A stretch of DNA of 64,000 bases from Spirosoma telluris. GTDB taxonomy: Bacteria > Bacteroidota > Bacteroidia > Cytophagales > Spirosomataceae. Positions 45,025-54,637 of this stretch are shown here, one piece after another. The stretch spans positions 6,191,001-6,255,000 of the forward strand of contig QLII01000001.1 of the NCBI GenBank assembly GCA_003259005.1, in the 5' to 3' direction. Numbering within the stretch: the stretch's first letter is position 1; every line of letters starts with the position of its first letter. The notes under the pieces are model-generated. The model did no database searches, was not told where the DNA came from, and worked only from the letters and a program-made list of their open reading frames with translations. The position numbers and the translations under genes are program-made.

Positions 45025-46605
45025 ATGATAGCTGACTATACCGAAGCCCCTGTTTGCCACGTTGATGATCTCGTGGATGGCGAATTGAAAGAAGTTCGCG
45101 TAGGCGATACCGATGTATTGCTGGCCCGTGCCGATGGTCAATATTATGCGCTTTTTCCTAAATGCTCTCATTATCAGGGCCCTTTGGTAAAAGGCTTGCT
45201 CAATGGACATCGGCTCGTTTGTCCCTGGCATAATGCCTGTTTCGATATCAGAACTGGGCATCGGCTGGAAGCCCCCGCGCTTAATGGCCTACCTACCCAT
45301 GAGGTGCGTATTGAGAATGATCAGGTGTTCGTACGCTTGACGACTAATCAGGAAAGTTTGGAAAACCCAATGGTTACCCCCGACGAGGCTATTACCGAAA
45401 CATACGTTATTATCGGTAGTGGGGGAGCCGGTGCCTTCGCGGCAGAAGGTATGCGTGAAGGCGGCTTTGCGGGTAAAATCGTAATGCTGACCGAAAGTGG
45501 GGAAGCCCCTTATGATCGCCCGAACTGTTCTAAAGATTACCTACAAGGCAAGGCTCCCGATGAATGGATGACCCTCCGCTCCGAAGAGTTTTATCAGGAT
45601 TACGGCATTGACGTCCGTACAGGACAGCATGTAACATCACTTGATCCAGTTACTAAGCGTATCGAACTGGCATCTGGTGAAGCGATTACTTATGATAAAG
45701 CGCTCCTTTGTTCGGGCGGGAAGCCGAATGCATTGCCGGGGATAGATGTTGATCTTAAAGGAGTTTATTCGTTACGTAGTTTACACGATAGCCAAACCCT
45801 GCGTGAACTGGGGAAACAGGGTAAACGCGTAGTTATTATTGGTAGCTCATTTATTGGTCTGGAAGGAGCTATGAGTTTACGCAAATTAGGAAGCGAAGTC
45901 GACGTGGTTGGTCTGGAGAATACACCTTTCGAGAAAATTCTGGGCGAAAAAATTGGGCGCGTCATTCAGGGATGGCATGAGAAAGAAGGTATCCGATTTC
46001 ACCTCGGCCGAAAGGTCGCTCATATTGAAGGTGAAGGAACGGTTAACGCTGTTGTTCTCGACAATGGAGAACGGATTTCTGCTGATTTTGTCCTGCTGGG
46101 TCTGGGTGTTAAACCGCGTACCGATTTTCTGAAAGATATTCCATTTGAGAAAGACGGGGGTGTTAAAACAGATGCCTATCTGAACGTCAAAGATGGATTA
46201 TATGCAGCTGGCGATATTGCTCATTACCCAACTAACGATGGTTTTCAACGGATCGAACACTGGAAAGTAGCTGGTCAGCAGGGGCATGTGGCTGGTTTAG
46301 CTATGGCAGGTAAAGAGGAGTCCTACCAAGCTGTCCCATTTTTCTGGAGCAATCAGCAGGGTAAGCGTATTAATTATGTGGGTCACGCTACCAAAGTTGA
46401 CGAGATTATTTACGAGGGAGATCCTGAGAAAGACGACTCATTCTTAGCCCTCTACATTCAGGATGGACAAATAAAAGCAGCGGCTGGACTCAAACGGGAT
46501 CAGGACATCATTGCTATTCGGGAATTGATGCACGAAGGTCGAATGCCAGCAGTCGAAACCGCGAGAGATGGGGTAAAATGGGTTAAGGAGCTGAAAAAAG
46601 CCTGA
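45025..46605 (+). CDS. Rieske-domain FAD/NAD(P)H oxidoreductase (AIFM3-like)
   Basis: This 526-residue cytoplasmic fusion has a Rieske [2Fe-2S] domain at residues 1-105, with ligands Cys47-x-His49 (KCSHYQGPL) and Cys66-x-x-His69 (CPWHNACFD). A ferredoxin-reductase-type FAD enzyme follows: FAD GxGxxG (YVIIGSGGAGAFAAEGM), NAD loop VVIIGSSFIGLEGAMSLRKL and the DGLYAAGDIAHYP motif. The same order is found in the AIFM3 family. It may pass electrons to a cytochrome or oxygenase; the partner is unknown. A gap of 299 bases separates it from the divergent TonB receptor. Confidence 0.92.
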   Translation: MIADYTEAPVCHVDDLVDGELKEVRVGDTDVLLARADGQYYALFPKCSHYQGPLVKGLLNGHRLVCPWHNACFDIRTGHRLEAPALNGLPTHEVRIENDQVFVRLTTNQESLENPMVTPDEAITETYVIIGSGGAGAFAAEGMREGGFAGKIVMLTESGEAPYDRPNCSKDYLQGKAPDEWMTLRSEEFYQDYGIDVRTGQHVTSLDPVTKRIELASGEAITYDKALLCSGGKPNALPGIDVDLKGVYSLRSLHDSQTLRELGKQGKRVVIIGSSFIGLEGAMSLRKLGSEVDVVGLENTPFEKILGEKIGRVIQGWHEKEGIRFHLGRKVAHIEGEGTVNAVVLDNGERISADFVLLGLGVKPRTDFLKDIPFEKDGGVKTDAYLNVKDGLYAAGDIAHYPTNDGFQRIEHWKVAGQQGHVAGLAMAGKEESYQAVPFFWSNQQGKRINYVGHATKVDEIIYEGDPEKDDSFLALYIQDGQIKAAAGLKRDQDIIAIRELMHEGRMPAVETARDGVKWVKELKKA

Positions 46606-46622
46606 TTCCGCCGAAACGTGTT

Positions 46623-46630
46623 TACATTTG
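46623..46630 (+). promoter_or_regulatory. Candidate -7 element of the exonuclease gene
   Basis: TACATTTG matches TAnnTTTG exactly and lies 31 bases before the ATG at 46662. It argues for the ATG start over the GTG at 46641, which would be only ten bases from the box. Confidence 0.45.
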
Positions 46631-46661
46631 TAGCCTGACCGTGAGAAACCCCGGTTTGGTT

Positions 46662-47477
46662 ATGACGCATCAACTTATACTTAGAAAGCCGCTCGCGTTT
46701 TTCGATCTGGAAACAACGGGTATCAACATTGCCAAAGATCGTATCATTGACATCTGTGTCATGAAAGCGCTTCCCGGTGGCGAAGTTGTCAGTAAAACCC
46801 AGCGCGTTCATCCGGGTATGCCCATACCCTTGGAGTCGAGCCTGATTCATGGTATCTACGACGACGATGTAAAAGACGCACCTCCCTTTAAATCGGTTGC
46901 CCGAACGCTAGCCCAGTTTCTGGATGGTTGCGATCTGGCCGGTTTCAACTGCAATCGCTTCGATGTCCCTCTGTTAGTTGAAGAATTTCTACGTGCTAAC
47001 GTAGACTTCGATATGAAAAATCGGCGGCTGGTGGATTCGCAGCGCATTTTTCATTTGATGGAGCCCCGAAATCTTTCAGCGGCTTACCGATTCTATTGCA
47101 ACAAAGAATTAATTGGCGCTCACGGTGCCGAAGCAGATACAATAGCCACCCTCGAAGTACTCAATGCGCAGGTACAACGCTATATGGGCATGGTTGCCAA
47201 AGCGGATAATGGGCAGGATGTTATCTTCGAGAATGACGTGGATATGCTCCATAGCCTGACCGCCAACACAAACGTTGACCTTGCCGGACGAATAATTCTT
47301 AACGACAAGGGCGAAGAAGTATTCAATTTCGGCAAACACAAGGGCTTTCCAGTGTTGGAGGTACTCAAGAAAGAACCTTCATTCTACGACTGGATATTGA
47401 AAGGCGAATTTCCACTGGATACCAAACGCCGATTGACCGAAATCAGGCTACGAATGTTCAGTAATGGAAGCAGATGA
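46662..47477 (+). CDS. DEDD-family 3'-5' exonuclease (DNA polymerase III epsilon-like)
   Basis: This 271-residue cytoplasmic exonuclease has the ExoI motif FFDLETTGINIAKDRIIDIC (Asp and Glu), ExoII in DLAGFNCNRFDVPLLVEEF, and ExoIII in GAHGAEADTIATLEVL (H...D), making a DEDDh set. The C-terminal 60 residues (FNFGKHKGFPVLEVLKKEPS, FYDWILKGEF) form the short zinc-free domain found at the end of such Bacteroidota nucleases. ATG 46662 is preferred over GTG 46641. A palindrome starts at its stop codon, and nuoK follows. Confidence 0.9.
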   Translation: MTHQLILRKPLAFFDLETTGINIAKDRIIDICVMKALPGGEVVSKTQRVHPGMPIPLESSLIHGIYDDDVKDAPPFKSVARTLAQFLDGCDLAGFNCNRFDVPLLVEEFLRANVDFDMKNRRLVDSQRIFHLMEPRNLSAAYRFYCNKELIGAHGAEADTIATLEVLNAQVQRYMGMVAKADNGQDVIFENDVDMLHSLTANTNVDLAGRIILNDKGEEVFNFGKHKGFPVLEVLKKEPSFYDWILKGEFPLDTKRRLTEIRLRMFSNGSR

Positions 47478-47531
47478 AATAAGTGGAGTAGGTGAAAGTG
47501 GTGCAGTGAATCAAACTTACTCCACTTATTT
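47477..47531. repeat. Palindrome after the exonuclease gene, AAATAAGTGGAGTA words
   Basis: AAATAAGTGGAGTA at 47477-47490 is exactly reverse-complementary to 47518-47531. The loop carries GGTGAAAGTGGTGCAGTGA, echoed after the right arm by TCACCTACCTCACTT, so the whole forms a longer imperfect dyad to about 47547. Its first base is the last base of the stop codon. Confidence 0.75.
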
Positions 47532-47568
47532 CACCTACCTCACTTATACACCAAGCCCGAATAATCTT

Positions 47569-47576
47569 TACATTTG
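47569..47576 (+). promoter_or_regulatory. Candidate -7 element of nuoK
   Basis: TACATTTG matches TAnnTTTG exactly and lies 27 bases before the nuoK ATG. No TTTG box is clear upstream. It suggests that nuoKLMN have their own promoter here. Confidence 0.45.
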
Positions 47577-47602
47577 CGACACTTTCTATTAACCGGCAAC
47601 TC

Positions 47603-47947
47603 ATGCAACCCACGCAGGACGTCCTCATTCCGGAAGTCATTCAGCAAATACCGCTCACCTATTACCTGATTCTCAGCACTGCGCTGTTTGTTATCGGCAT
47701 CATTGGTGTATTGACCCGGCGTAATGCTATCATCATCTTCATGTCCATTGAGTTAATGCTTAATGCGGTCAACCTGCTGCTTATCGCATTTTCGTCGTAC
47801 CGATCAGATTCGTCAGGGCAGGTATTCGTCTTTTTCATTATGGCCGTTGCTGCCGCTGAGGTATCAGTCGGGCTGGCTATTATTGTTATGATTTACCGCA
47901 ATACCCGCTCTATCGACGTGGGATTGCTTAATAAATTGAAATGGTAA
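47603..47947 (+). CDS. nuoK: NADH-quinone oxidoreductase subunit K
   Basis: This 114-residue membrane subunit of respiratory complex I has three helices, with the conserved Glu of IFMSIELMLNAVNLLLIAFS and a second Glu in VAAAEVSVGLAIIVMIYRNT, both needed for proton movement. The N-terminus is about a dozen residues longer than in the E. coli protein. It opens a block of four complex I antiporter-arm genes, but subunits A to J are not upstream. Confidence 0.95.
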   Translation: MQPTQDVLIPEVIQQIPLTYYLILSTALFVIGIIGVLTRRNAIIIFMSIELMLNAVNLLLIAFSSYRSDSSGQVFVFFIMAVAAAEVSVGLAIIVMIYRNTRSIDVGLLNKLKW

Positions 47948-47952
47948 AATAA

Positions 47953-48023
47953 GTCGTCAGTCGATAGTTAGTAGTCAGGAATGGCTAGCGTATACTATCG
48001 ACCATCGACTATTGACTAACGAC
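47953..48023. repeat. Imperfect palindrome between nuoK and nuoL, AGTCGTTAGTC family
   Basis: GTCGTCAGTCGATAGT at 47953-47968 is mirrored by ACTATTGACTAACGAC at 48008-48023 with one mismatch and one G-T pair. Family words are shared with 39409, 41475 and 61702. It starts six bases after the nuoK stop and ends two bases before the nuoL ATG, inside an operon. Confidence 0.75.
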
Positions 48024-48025
48024 CA

Positions 48026-49984
48026 ATGAAAATAGAATTACTCTGCGCCTTAATTCCGCTCTTTCCGCTGATTGGCTTTTTGATTAATGGCCTTGGTTTT
48101 CGTCGGGTACCAACGGGCCTGGCTGGCGCAATTGCCACGGTAGCTGTTCTGGCTTCTTTTGTACTATCCATTTCTCTATTCAGTTCCTTTGCTGGCGACG
48201 CTCAACCGATCGTTGCTACACTCTTCGACTGGATTAGCGTTGGTGATTTGCATATCAATTTCTCGTTCCAGATTGACCAGTTATCGTTATTGATGTTACT
48301 GGTTGTAACGGGGGTTGGATCGTTGATTCATCTCTACAGTATTGGCTATATGAGCCATGATGAAGGATTCGGCAAGTTCATGGCGTTCCTGAACCTGTTT
48401 ATTTTCTTCATGCTCCTGCTGGTGATGGGTTCCAACTACGTCATCATGTTCATTGGCTGGGAAGGCGTGGGGCTGTGTTCCTACCTGCTTATTGGCTTCT
48501 GGAATAAAAATACAAATTACAACAATGCCGCCCGTAAAGCTTTCGTCATGAACCGTATTGGTGACCTGGGCTTTCTGTTGGGCATATTCATGCTCATCAA
48601 CACCTTCGGTACGGTTGAGTACATTGACATCTTCAAACAAGCTACGAGCCTGGAAATAGGCGACAAAACGGTTCTGGCGATTACGCTCCTGCTGTTTGTG
48701 GGGGCCATGGGTAAATCGGCGCAGATTCCCCTGTATACCTGGCTTCCCGACGCTATGGCTGGTCCAACACCTGTTTCGGCCCTGATTCACGCAGCTACGA
48801 TGGTGACGGCGGGTATTTACATGGTCGTCCGCTCGAATGTGCTCTATACCTTATCGCCCCTGACGCTCGAAATCATTGGCGGTATTGCTATCGCTACGGC
48901 TCTGCTGGCTGCTTCAATCGGTCTACTGCAAAACGACATCAAAAAGGTACTAGCCTATTCGACGGTTTCGCAGTTAGGCTACATGTTCCTTGGGCTGAGC
49001 GCAACGGCCTACACAGCAGGCATGTTTCACGTTATTACCCACGCGTTCTTCAAAGCCTTATTGTTCCTTGGAGCGGGTAGTGTTATCCACGCTATGTCCG
49101 ACGAACAGGATATTCGCAAAATGGGTGGCTTACGGAAAGCACTACCCGTTACGTTTATCACATTTTTAATTGGAACGATTGCTATTTCAGGCTTGCCACC
49201 ATTTGCTGGTTTCTTCTCCAAAGATGAAATTCTGGCACACGTTTTTGAGCATAACAAACTGCTCTGGGCATTGGGCGTTCTTGGTTCGGGTCTGACTTCG
49301 TTCTACATGTTCCGCCTGCTGTTCCTGACTTTCTTTGGTGAATTCCGGGGAACAGATGAGCAAAAACATCATCTGCACGAGTCGCCCGTTACGATGACCG
49401 CACCGCTGGTTGTGCTGGCGATACTGTCCGCTGTTGGTGGTGCGCTTAACCTACCGGGCGATGGCTGGTTGAGTCACTTTATGGCTCCCTTGTTTGAAGG
49501 ATCGCGGCAGATTAATCCTGAAGCGTTTGCTGAATCGACCATTGAGCACAGTACAGAATATGTTTTGATGGCCGTATCGGCAGGTGTTGCTTTGCTGGCT
49601 ATGGGAATCGCTTATGTCATGTACATCAGCCGGGGTGCCGTTCCCGATCCCGAAACCTCCGAACGGTCACTACCCGAGCAAGTCGTCTACAACAAATATT
49701 ATGTCGATGAACTGTACGAAGCCATTATCATACGGCCTATACGTGGGTTAGGCGATGCGCTGTATAGTTTCGGCGAAGGCCTGATTGACGGCGTTGTGAA
49801 TGGCGTGGCCTGGTTAGTGCAGAAAAGTGCAGCGCAGTTGCGGTTGTTACAAAGTGGCTCGATCGGCTTTTACGTCCTGGCTATGGTCATTGGTATAGTA
49901 GCCATATTTGAAATTCGCTTTGGAGTTTTTAGAGCAGTTATTCTGAATGCGATAAGTTTTATTACAGGAAGCACAGGTGCTTAG
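48026..49984 (+). CDS. nuoL: NADH-quinone oxidoreductase subunit L
   Basis: This 652-residue antiporter-like subunit of complex I has about 16 membrane helices. Marks: NFSFQIDQLSLLMLLVVTGV, WEGVGLCSYLLIGFW (with the conserved Glu), AMGKSAQIPLYTWLPDAMAG, GPTPVSALIHAATMVTAGIY, and the HFFKALLFLG-type segment (ITHAFFKALLFLGAGSVIHA). The long amphipathic helix region and final membrane segment (GFYVLAMVIGIVAIFEIRF) are present. Frame unbroken. Confidence 0.97.
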   Translation: MKIELLCALIPLFPLIGFLINGLGFRRVPTGLAGAIATVAVLASFVLSISLFSSFAGDAQPIVATLFDWISVGDLHINFSFQIDQLSLLMLLVVTGVGSLIHLYSIGYMSHDEGFGKFMAFLNLFIFFMLLLVMGSNYVIMFIGWEGVGLCSYLLIGFWNKNTNYNNAARKAFVMNRIGDLGFLLGIFMLINTFGTVEYIDIFKQATSLEIGDKTVLAITLLLFVGAMGKSAQIPLYTWLPDAMAGPTPVSALIHAATMVTAGIYMVVRSNVLYTLSPLTLEIIGGIAIATALLAASIGLLQNDIKKVLAYSTVSQLGYMFLGLSATAYTAGMFHVITHAFFKALLFLGAGSVIHAMSDEQDIRKMGGLRKALPVTFITFLIGTIAISGLPPFAGFFSKDEILAHVFEHNKLLWALGVLGSGLTSFYMFRLLFLTFFGEFRGTDEQKHHLHESPVTMTAPLVVLAILSAVGGALNLPGDGWLSHFMAPLFEGSRQINPEAFAESTIEHSTEYVLMAVSAGVALLAMGIAYVMYISRGAVPDPETSERSLPEQVVYNKYYVDELYEAIIIRPIRGLGDALYSFGEGLIDGVVNGVAWLVQKSAAQLRLLQSGSIGFYVLAMVIGIVAIFEIRFGVFRAVILNAISFITGSTGA

Positions 49985-50013
49985 TATTGAGTCGACTATC
50001 TTACCTTCATTTC

Positions 50014-51490
50014 ATGCTTACATTATTCCTAATTTTATATCCTGTCGTAGCGGCTACTCTGATCTTAATGCTTCGGGAGACCGGATAAAGCAGGTGGCTT
50101 TAGTAGCTGCGCTGGTCGAATTAGCATTCGCAGGTTACGCTTTCGTTGGCTTTAAACCCGACGCCAGCTCACAATTTGGTTTCGACTACGCCTGGATCAG
50201 CTCGCTGGGCATTCGCTTCAGCGCTGGTATCGACGGCATTAGTGTGTTATTGGTAGTATTGACCGGATTGCTGGTTCCCTTCATCATACTCTCTACGTTT
50301 AATCGGAGTTATGCTCGCCCTTCGTTGTTTTACGCCTTGATGCTATATATGCAGGCAGCTTTGATGGGTGTCTTCACGGCCCGAGATGGTTTTCTTTTCT
50401 ATTTCTTCTTCGAAGCAGCCCTGATCCCCATTTACTTCCTGGCCGCTATGTGGGGGGGAGCCAATCGGATTTCGGTTACCTTCAAGTTCTTTATCTATAC
50501 CATCTTTGGTAGTCTATTTATGTTGCTTGCGCTTGTGTACTTATACTACCAAACTCCAGCGACGGCCGTTTCTGCACACTCAGCAGCTATCATTGATTTT
50601 TATAAACTTAACCTGACGCCCGAAGCTGAAACCTGGGTTTTCTGGGCATTCTTTATCGCCTTTGCCATTAAGATGCCGGTGTTTCCATTCCATACCTGGC
50701 AGCCTGATACCTACGTTGAATCGCCCACACCAGCCACTATGTTGCTGGCTGGAATTATGCTCAAAATGGGCGTTTATGGGCTGATTCGCTTTATTCTTCC
50801 AATCGTACCACTAGGCGTTGAGACCTGGGGAAATCAGCTGTAATTCTGTCGGTTATTGGCATTATTTACGGATCAATCATCGCTATTCGTCAGCGGGACA
50901 TGAAGCGACTTATTGCTTATTCATCGTTTTCGCACGTTGGACTGATGGCTGCCGGTGTATTCTCGCAAACCGAAACGGGTATGCAGGGTGCACTGGTACA
51001 GATGCTGGCACACGGTATTAATGTTGTCGGAATGTTCTTCGTTGCCGATATAATTTTCTCGCGTACAAATACCAATCAACTCGATCAACTGGGAGGTATC
51101 ACGCAAACAACCCCCAGGCTAACGGTCTTTTTCATGATTATGCTGCTGGGTAGTGTGGCATTGCCGCTTACCAATGGCTTTATTGGCGAGTTTTTGTTAT
51201 TACATGGGGTCTTTACTTACAATCATTATTTGGGATTAGCCGCTGGCTTTACTATTATTTTCGGTGCTGTTTATATGCTTCGCATGTTCCAGAAAAGCAT
51301 GTTTGGGGCAACCTCATCACGTACGGAGTCATTTGCCGATCTGACCAGTTCCGAAAGCTGGGTATTTATTCCATTAGTTGTACTCGTTTTCTGGATAGGC
51401 ATCTATCCGCATTCATTTTTGAAAGTAACCGAACCTGCCGTTGCCAATATGATGAAGTATATCGGTACAACGGCTGTATCCTTGAAATAA
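50014..51490 (+). CDS. nuoM: NADH-quinone oxidoreductase subunit M, two frame slips
   Basis: The joined product of about 493 residues has about 14 membrane helices. The true start is the ATG at 50014 (MLTLFLILYPVVAATLILML); that frame slips at the G run 50075-50077, and one extra base gives RGDRIKQVALVAALVELAFA. The second slip, at the G run 50827-50830, joins VETWG to KSAVILSVIGIIYGSIIAIR. Conserved parts include FFFEAALIPIYFLAAMWGG (key Glu), AIKMPVFPFHTWQPDTYVES and PATMLLAGIMLKMGVYGLIR, and RDMKRLIAYSSFSHVGLMAA. As it is part of a respiratory complex the slips are probably not biological. Confidence 0.94.
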
Positions 51491-51501
51491 TCGTTAAAGG
51501 T

Positions 51502-51548
51502 TTTTCGGTTTCTGGTTTTCGATATTACCGAAAACCAGAAACCGAAAA
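51502..51548. repeat. Palindrome between nuoM and nuoN, GGTTTTCGGTTTCTGG words
   Basis: TTTTCGGTTTCTGGTTTTCG at 51502-51521 is exactly reverse-complementary to 51529-51548, with a seven-base loop. It starts 12 bases after the nuoM stop and ends 17 bases before the nuoN ATG. The arm repeats GGTTTTCGG-like words, as the other palindromes repeat theirs. Confidence 0.88.
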
Positions 51549-51565
51549 CCGAAAACTATAAACCT

Positions 51566-52971
51566 ATGCTCCCCATCGTTCTGTTATCGGTTTTTGGCAT
51601 TGTTCTATTGTTTCTAGGCTTCCTGAAGTCAAAAGCAGTGCTATTACCAGCTACGCTGTTATTCCTGATCATCACCGTAGGCGTTAACTTCCTCGACTGG
51701 AATAAAACCTATCTGTATTTTAACGACATGTTGCGGACCAATAACCTGTCAATGGTTTTTACCGCCATTATGTTGGGATCGGCATTTATGGTTGTGGCTT
51801 TGTCGAGCAGTTTTATAGACGATGAGTCAGCTCAGCCAGCCGAATACTACGCCCTTATGCTATTCTCATTAGTAGGGGCAGTCATGATGGTTGGTTTCGA
51901 AAACCTGATCATGCTGTTTGTTGGGGTTGAGATTTTGTCAGTGGCGATGTACATTCTTACGGGTAGCGACAAACGGAATTTACGTTCGAACGAAGCTGCG
52001 TTGAAATACTTCCTGATGGGTGCCTTTGCCACAGGAATCATGTTGTTCGGTATGGCTTTGCTCTACGGGGCAACCGGCTCGTTTACCCTTGCAGGCATTG
52101 CCGCCTATACGGCGCATCCACAAACAGGGCTTTCGTTATTGATTTACGTTGGCCTGCTGATGTTGCTGATTGGCCTACTATTTAAAGTATCGGCAGCACC
52201 GTTCCACTTCTGGACACCTGATGTATATGATGGCGCGCCTACTATTTTCACGGCGTTTATGTCGACGGTAGTGAAGACGGCAGGTTTTGCGGCATTATTC
52301 AGATTGTTATCTGTTTCATTCGGTGGCGTTTATACGTTCTGGTGGACTATTTTGGCCATTATTACAGCACTGACGCTCATTGCCGGAAATATTACTGCCG
52401 TTTATCAGACAAGCTTTAAACGGATGATGGCTTACTCCAGCATTTCGCACGCAGGCTATCTTCTTATTGGCTTAGCCTCATTAGGTACACAAACCAAACA
52501 GGCTATTGTATTTTATTCGCTGGCTTACTCTGTTGCTACGATTGCCGCTTTTGGCGTGCTGCTGTTGGTATCACAACAACGTAGTTCACAAACCATTACG
52601 AGTGAAGGTGTGCTTACTGAAAACTTCGATGCGTTCAATGGACTTGCCGGCAAAACCCATTGTTAGGATTTGCCATGACCGTTTCGATGCTTTCCTTGGC
52701 AGGTATTCCCCTTACTGCAGGTTTCTGGGGTAAATTTTACATGTTCTCAACCGCCGTCGAGCGTGGGCAAATCTGGCTGCTGGTTGTAGCCGTGTTAATG
52801 TCGGCCGTTGGTATTTATTATTACTTCCGGGTCATCATAGCCATGTACTTCCGGGATGGAGCCACCGAACCAATTCGCGTGGCACCCTTCTTTCAATATA
52901 TCTTGCTGGGCGCTATCATCATAACCATAGGTCTGGGTATTGCACCAGGCTTATTACAGGGCCTTTTCTAA
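51566..52971 (+). CDS. nuoN: NADH-quinone oxidoreductase subunit N, one frame slip
   Basis: The joined product of about 469 residues has about 14 membrane helices. Conserved segments: MLFVGVEILSVAMYILTGSD (key Glu), AALKYFLMGAFATGIMLFGM, GLLFKVSAAPFHFWTPDVYD, and FKRMMAYSSISHAGYLLIGL. The frame slips at 52652-52658 (AAAA then CCC); one extra base restores GLAGKNPLLGFAMTVSMLSL and leads on to GIPLTAGFWGKFYMFSTAVE. It is the last gene of the nuoKLMN block. Confidence 0.94.
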
Positions 52972-53109
52972 TTAGTAAACTACTCCTCTTCAGACCGTAT
53001 CCTAAGTAATCACTCCCGATAGCATAGACCTTTGCTATCCAGTTCGTACTTTTGGGGAATTTCTCAATCAAAGACTAAATAAAACTAACGCATTTCGTCC
53101 GGTAACACA

Positions 53110-53604
53110 GTGAACGTGAGTAGCATAGAACAGCCAAAATCAAAAGAATATAAGGACTTCTTCTCGTTCTTTCTAACGGCTGTACTGGGTGCATCCATTA
53201 ACTTTATTAGCCAGATTTTTTATCGGAAATTCTTTGACTTCGATACGAGTGTCCTTTGTGGCTATCTGACGGCAACTGTACTGACATTTATTCCAACAAA
53301 ACGCTACGCTTTTTCCGCTAAGGATACGGGTAATACGGGTCGTGAAGCTATCAAGTTTCTGGTAATTGCCGTAGTTGCCCTTGCAGTACAGGTTTATGTT
53401 GCCAAGTACACCTTAGAGTGGATTGCTACACCCTTATTTCCTACTATGGGAGAACTTTGGCGGGAGAAGGGTTCGCACGTTGTTGGTATGGGTATGAGTT
53501 TCTTAGCCAACTATTTCGGGCATAAACTCCTGACTTTTCGTAGTACGGGCTTTTATGACAAGCTCCTTTCGCGCTCATCAAAAGAGCAGGAAGGTAACGT
53601 ATAA
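53110..53604 (+). CDS. GtrA-like membrane protein
   Basis: This 164-residue protein has about four membrane segments (FFLTAVLGASINFISQIF, VLCGYLTATVLTFIPTKRYA, FLVIAVVALAVQVYVAKY, VVGMGMSFLANYFGHKLLTF). Layout and the ending NYFGHKLLTFRS resemble the GtrA family, which moves lipid-linked sugars or takes part in cell-surface polysaccharide synthesis. The start is a GTG at 53110; no upstream ATG in frame fits better. A TACTTTTG at 53047-53054 is a possible -7 box. The function is inferred from fold only. Confidence 0.65.
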   Translation: MNVSSIEQPKSKEYKDFFSFFLTAVLGASINFISQIFYRKFFDFDTSVLCGYLTATVLTFIPTKRYAFSAKDTGNTGREAIKFLVIAVVALAVQVYVAKYTLEWIATPLFPTMGELWREKGSHVVGMGMSFLANYFGHKLLTFRSTGFYDKLLSRSSKEQEGNV

Positions 53605-53686
53605 AGGTAAACCCTGATTAATTCAACTTCAAATAGGACTTTTTGGTGTAATAACCACGCTGACGTAAATTTATTAGAGGGTATTA

Positions 53687-53715
53687 TTGCATTCACAAGG
53701 AAAAAACTATATTTG
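53687..53715 (+). promoter_or_regulatory. Candidate promoter of the small lipoprotein
   Basis: TTG at 53687-53689 and TATATTTG at 53708-53715 (TAnnTTTG) are separated by 18 bases, close to the Bacteroidota consensus. The -7 box is 33 bases before the ATG at 53749. Confidence 0.5.
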
Positions 53716-53748
53716 TGGCTGAAAACCTAAAATATCACTGAAAAGGTA

Positions 53749-53940
53749 ATGAAAAAAGTTATCGCTTTATTGTTCGTTGGTAGCATGCTCACATTCGCTG
53801 CTTGCCAAAGCAAACCTAAGACAGAAGAAACCACCACGGATTCGACTGCAACCATGTCAACCGACACCACTACGATGGCTACGGATTCTGCTTCGACAAT
53901 GACTGCAGATTCTGCTGCTGCTGACACGACGAAAAAATAA
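53749..53940 (+). CDS. Small Thr/Ser-rich lipoprotein
   Basis: This 63-residue product has a lipoprotein signal (MKKVIALLFVGSMLTFAACQ; lipidated Cys19) followed by a low-complexity Thr/Ser/Asp/Ala tail (TTDSTATMSTDTTTMATDSA) and no fold. It resembles the many short disordered lipoproteins of Bacteroidota, with no known role. It has its own promoter-like site upstream and a clean bidirectional terminator downstream, so it is likely a single-gene transcript. Confidence 0.8.
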   Translation: MKKVIALLFVGSMLTFAACQSKPKTEETTTDSTATMSTDTTTMATDSASTMTADSAAADTTKK

Positions 53941-53960
53941 TTTTCTTCGTACAAGAAGTT

Positions 53961-53989
53961 AAAAAGCCTTATTTTTATAAGGCTTTTTT
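53961..53989 (+). terminator. Intrinsic terminator of the small lipoprotein gene
   Basis: AAAAAGCCTTAT at 53961-53972 pairs with ATAAGGCTTTTT at 53977-53988 around a four-base loop, followed by a further T. It starts 20 bases after the stop. The A run on the far side makes it able to act in both directions. It ends 11 bases before the TTG start of the next gene. Confidence 0.9.
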
Positions 53990-54000
53990 GTTTTAAAACG

Positions 54001-54627
54001 TTGACAGACGTATTCACTACGCATATCCCGCCGATGGCTGTCGAGTACTGCCATCAACTCCTGCAATACTACAAATTTCGTTTTCGGGTTGTGAAACCCC
54101 GTCGAACACGTTTAGGAGACTTCCGGGTACTACCGCTTAATCAGACTCAGATTACGGTCAATGCAAACCTAAATCCATACTCATTTCTGATTACCTATGT
54201 GCATGAAGTAGCGCATGCTGCTGTGCATCAACAGTCTATAATTCAGCGTAGAAGACGGCTAAAGCCACACGGGAAAGCCTGGCAAACCGCTTTTCAGCAA
54301 CTGATGCAGCCACTTTTGATTGAGGCTATTTTTCCCGCCATCATCTTGCGCCCACTTAAACACTATATGGCTAATCCAGGCGCTACGACCTACTCTCATC
54401 CGGAGTTAATGCTGGCCTTACGACAGTTTGATGCTGGAGCCAATGAGGCCGTGCCGACGAATCGGGTGCTGCTTAGTGATGTGTTGGAGGGAGATGTATT
54501 TCAATTGGCGCAAAAGACGTATGTGCGAGGTACGTTAAGACGGACTCGCGTCGTTTGTAAGGAAGTAAAGTCTGGGAAGTCATACGCGATTCTAGCTCAT
54601 GCGTGGGTGAACATTAATGTAGATTAG
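54001..54627 (+). CDS. SprT-like zinc metalloprotease
   Basis: This 208-residue soluble protein of the SprT/Spartan-like family carries HEVAH at residues 68-72 and a third candidate ligand at His76 (HEVAHAAVH), followed by RRLKPHGKAWQTAFQQLM, the family's downstream helix. The TTG at 54001 is taken as start because the conserved region extends upstream of the first ATG (54034): TTHIPPMAVEYCHQLL aligns in character with SprT N-termini. It lies just downstream of a terminator, so its own promoter would need to overlap the hairpin. Substrates of bacterial SprT are not well known. Confidence 0.82.
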   Translation: MTDVFTTHIPPMAVEYCHQLLQYYKFRFRVVKPRRTRLGDFRVLPLNQTQITVNANLNPYSFLITYVHEVAHAAVHQQSIIQRRRRLKPHGKAWQTAFQQLMQPLLIEAIFPAIILRPLKHYMANPGATTYSHPELMLALRQFDAGANEAVPTNRVLLSDVLEGDVFQLAQKTYVRGTLRRTRVVCKEVKSGKSYAILAHAWVNINVD

Positions 54628-54637
54628 TTAATGAATA

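Noticed and set aside
44860..45261. A 133-residue minus-strand ORF across the start of the Rieske/FAD gene
   Set aside because: It is antisense to the well-supported Rieske domain coding sequence, has no family features, and only reflects codon bias of the real gene.
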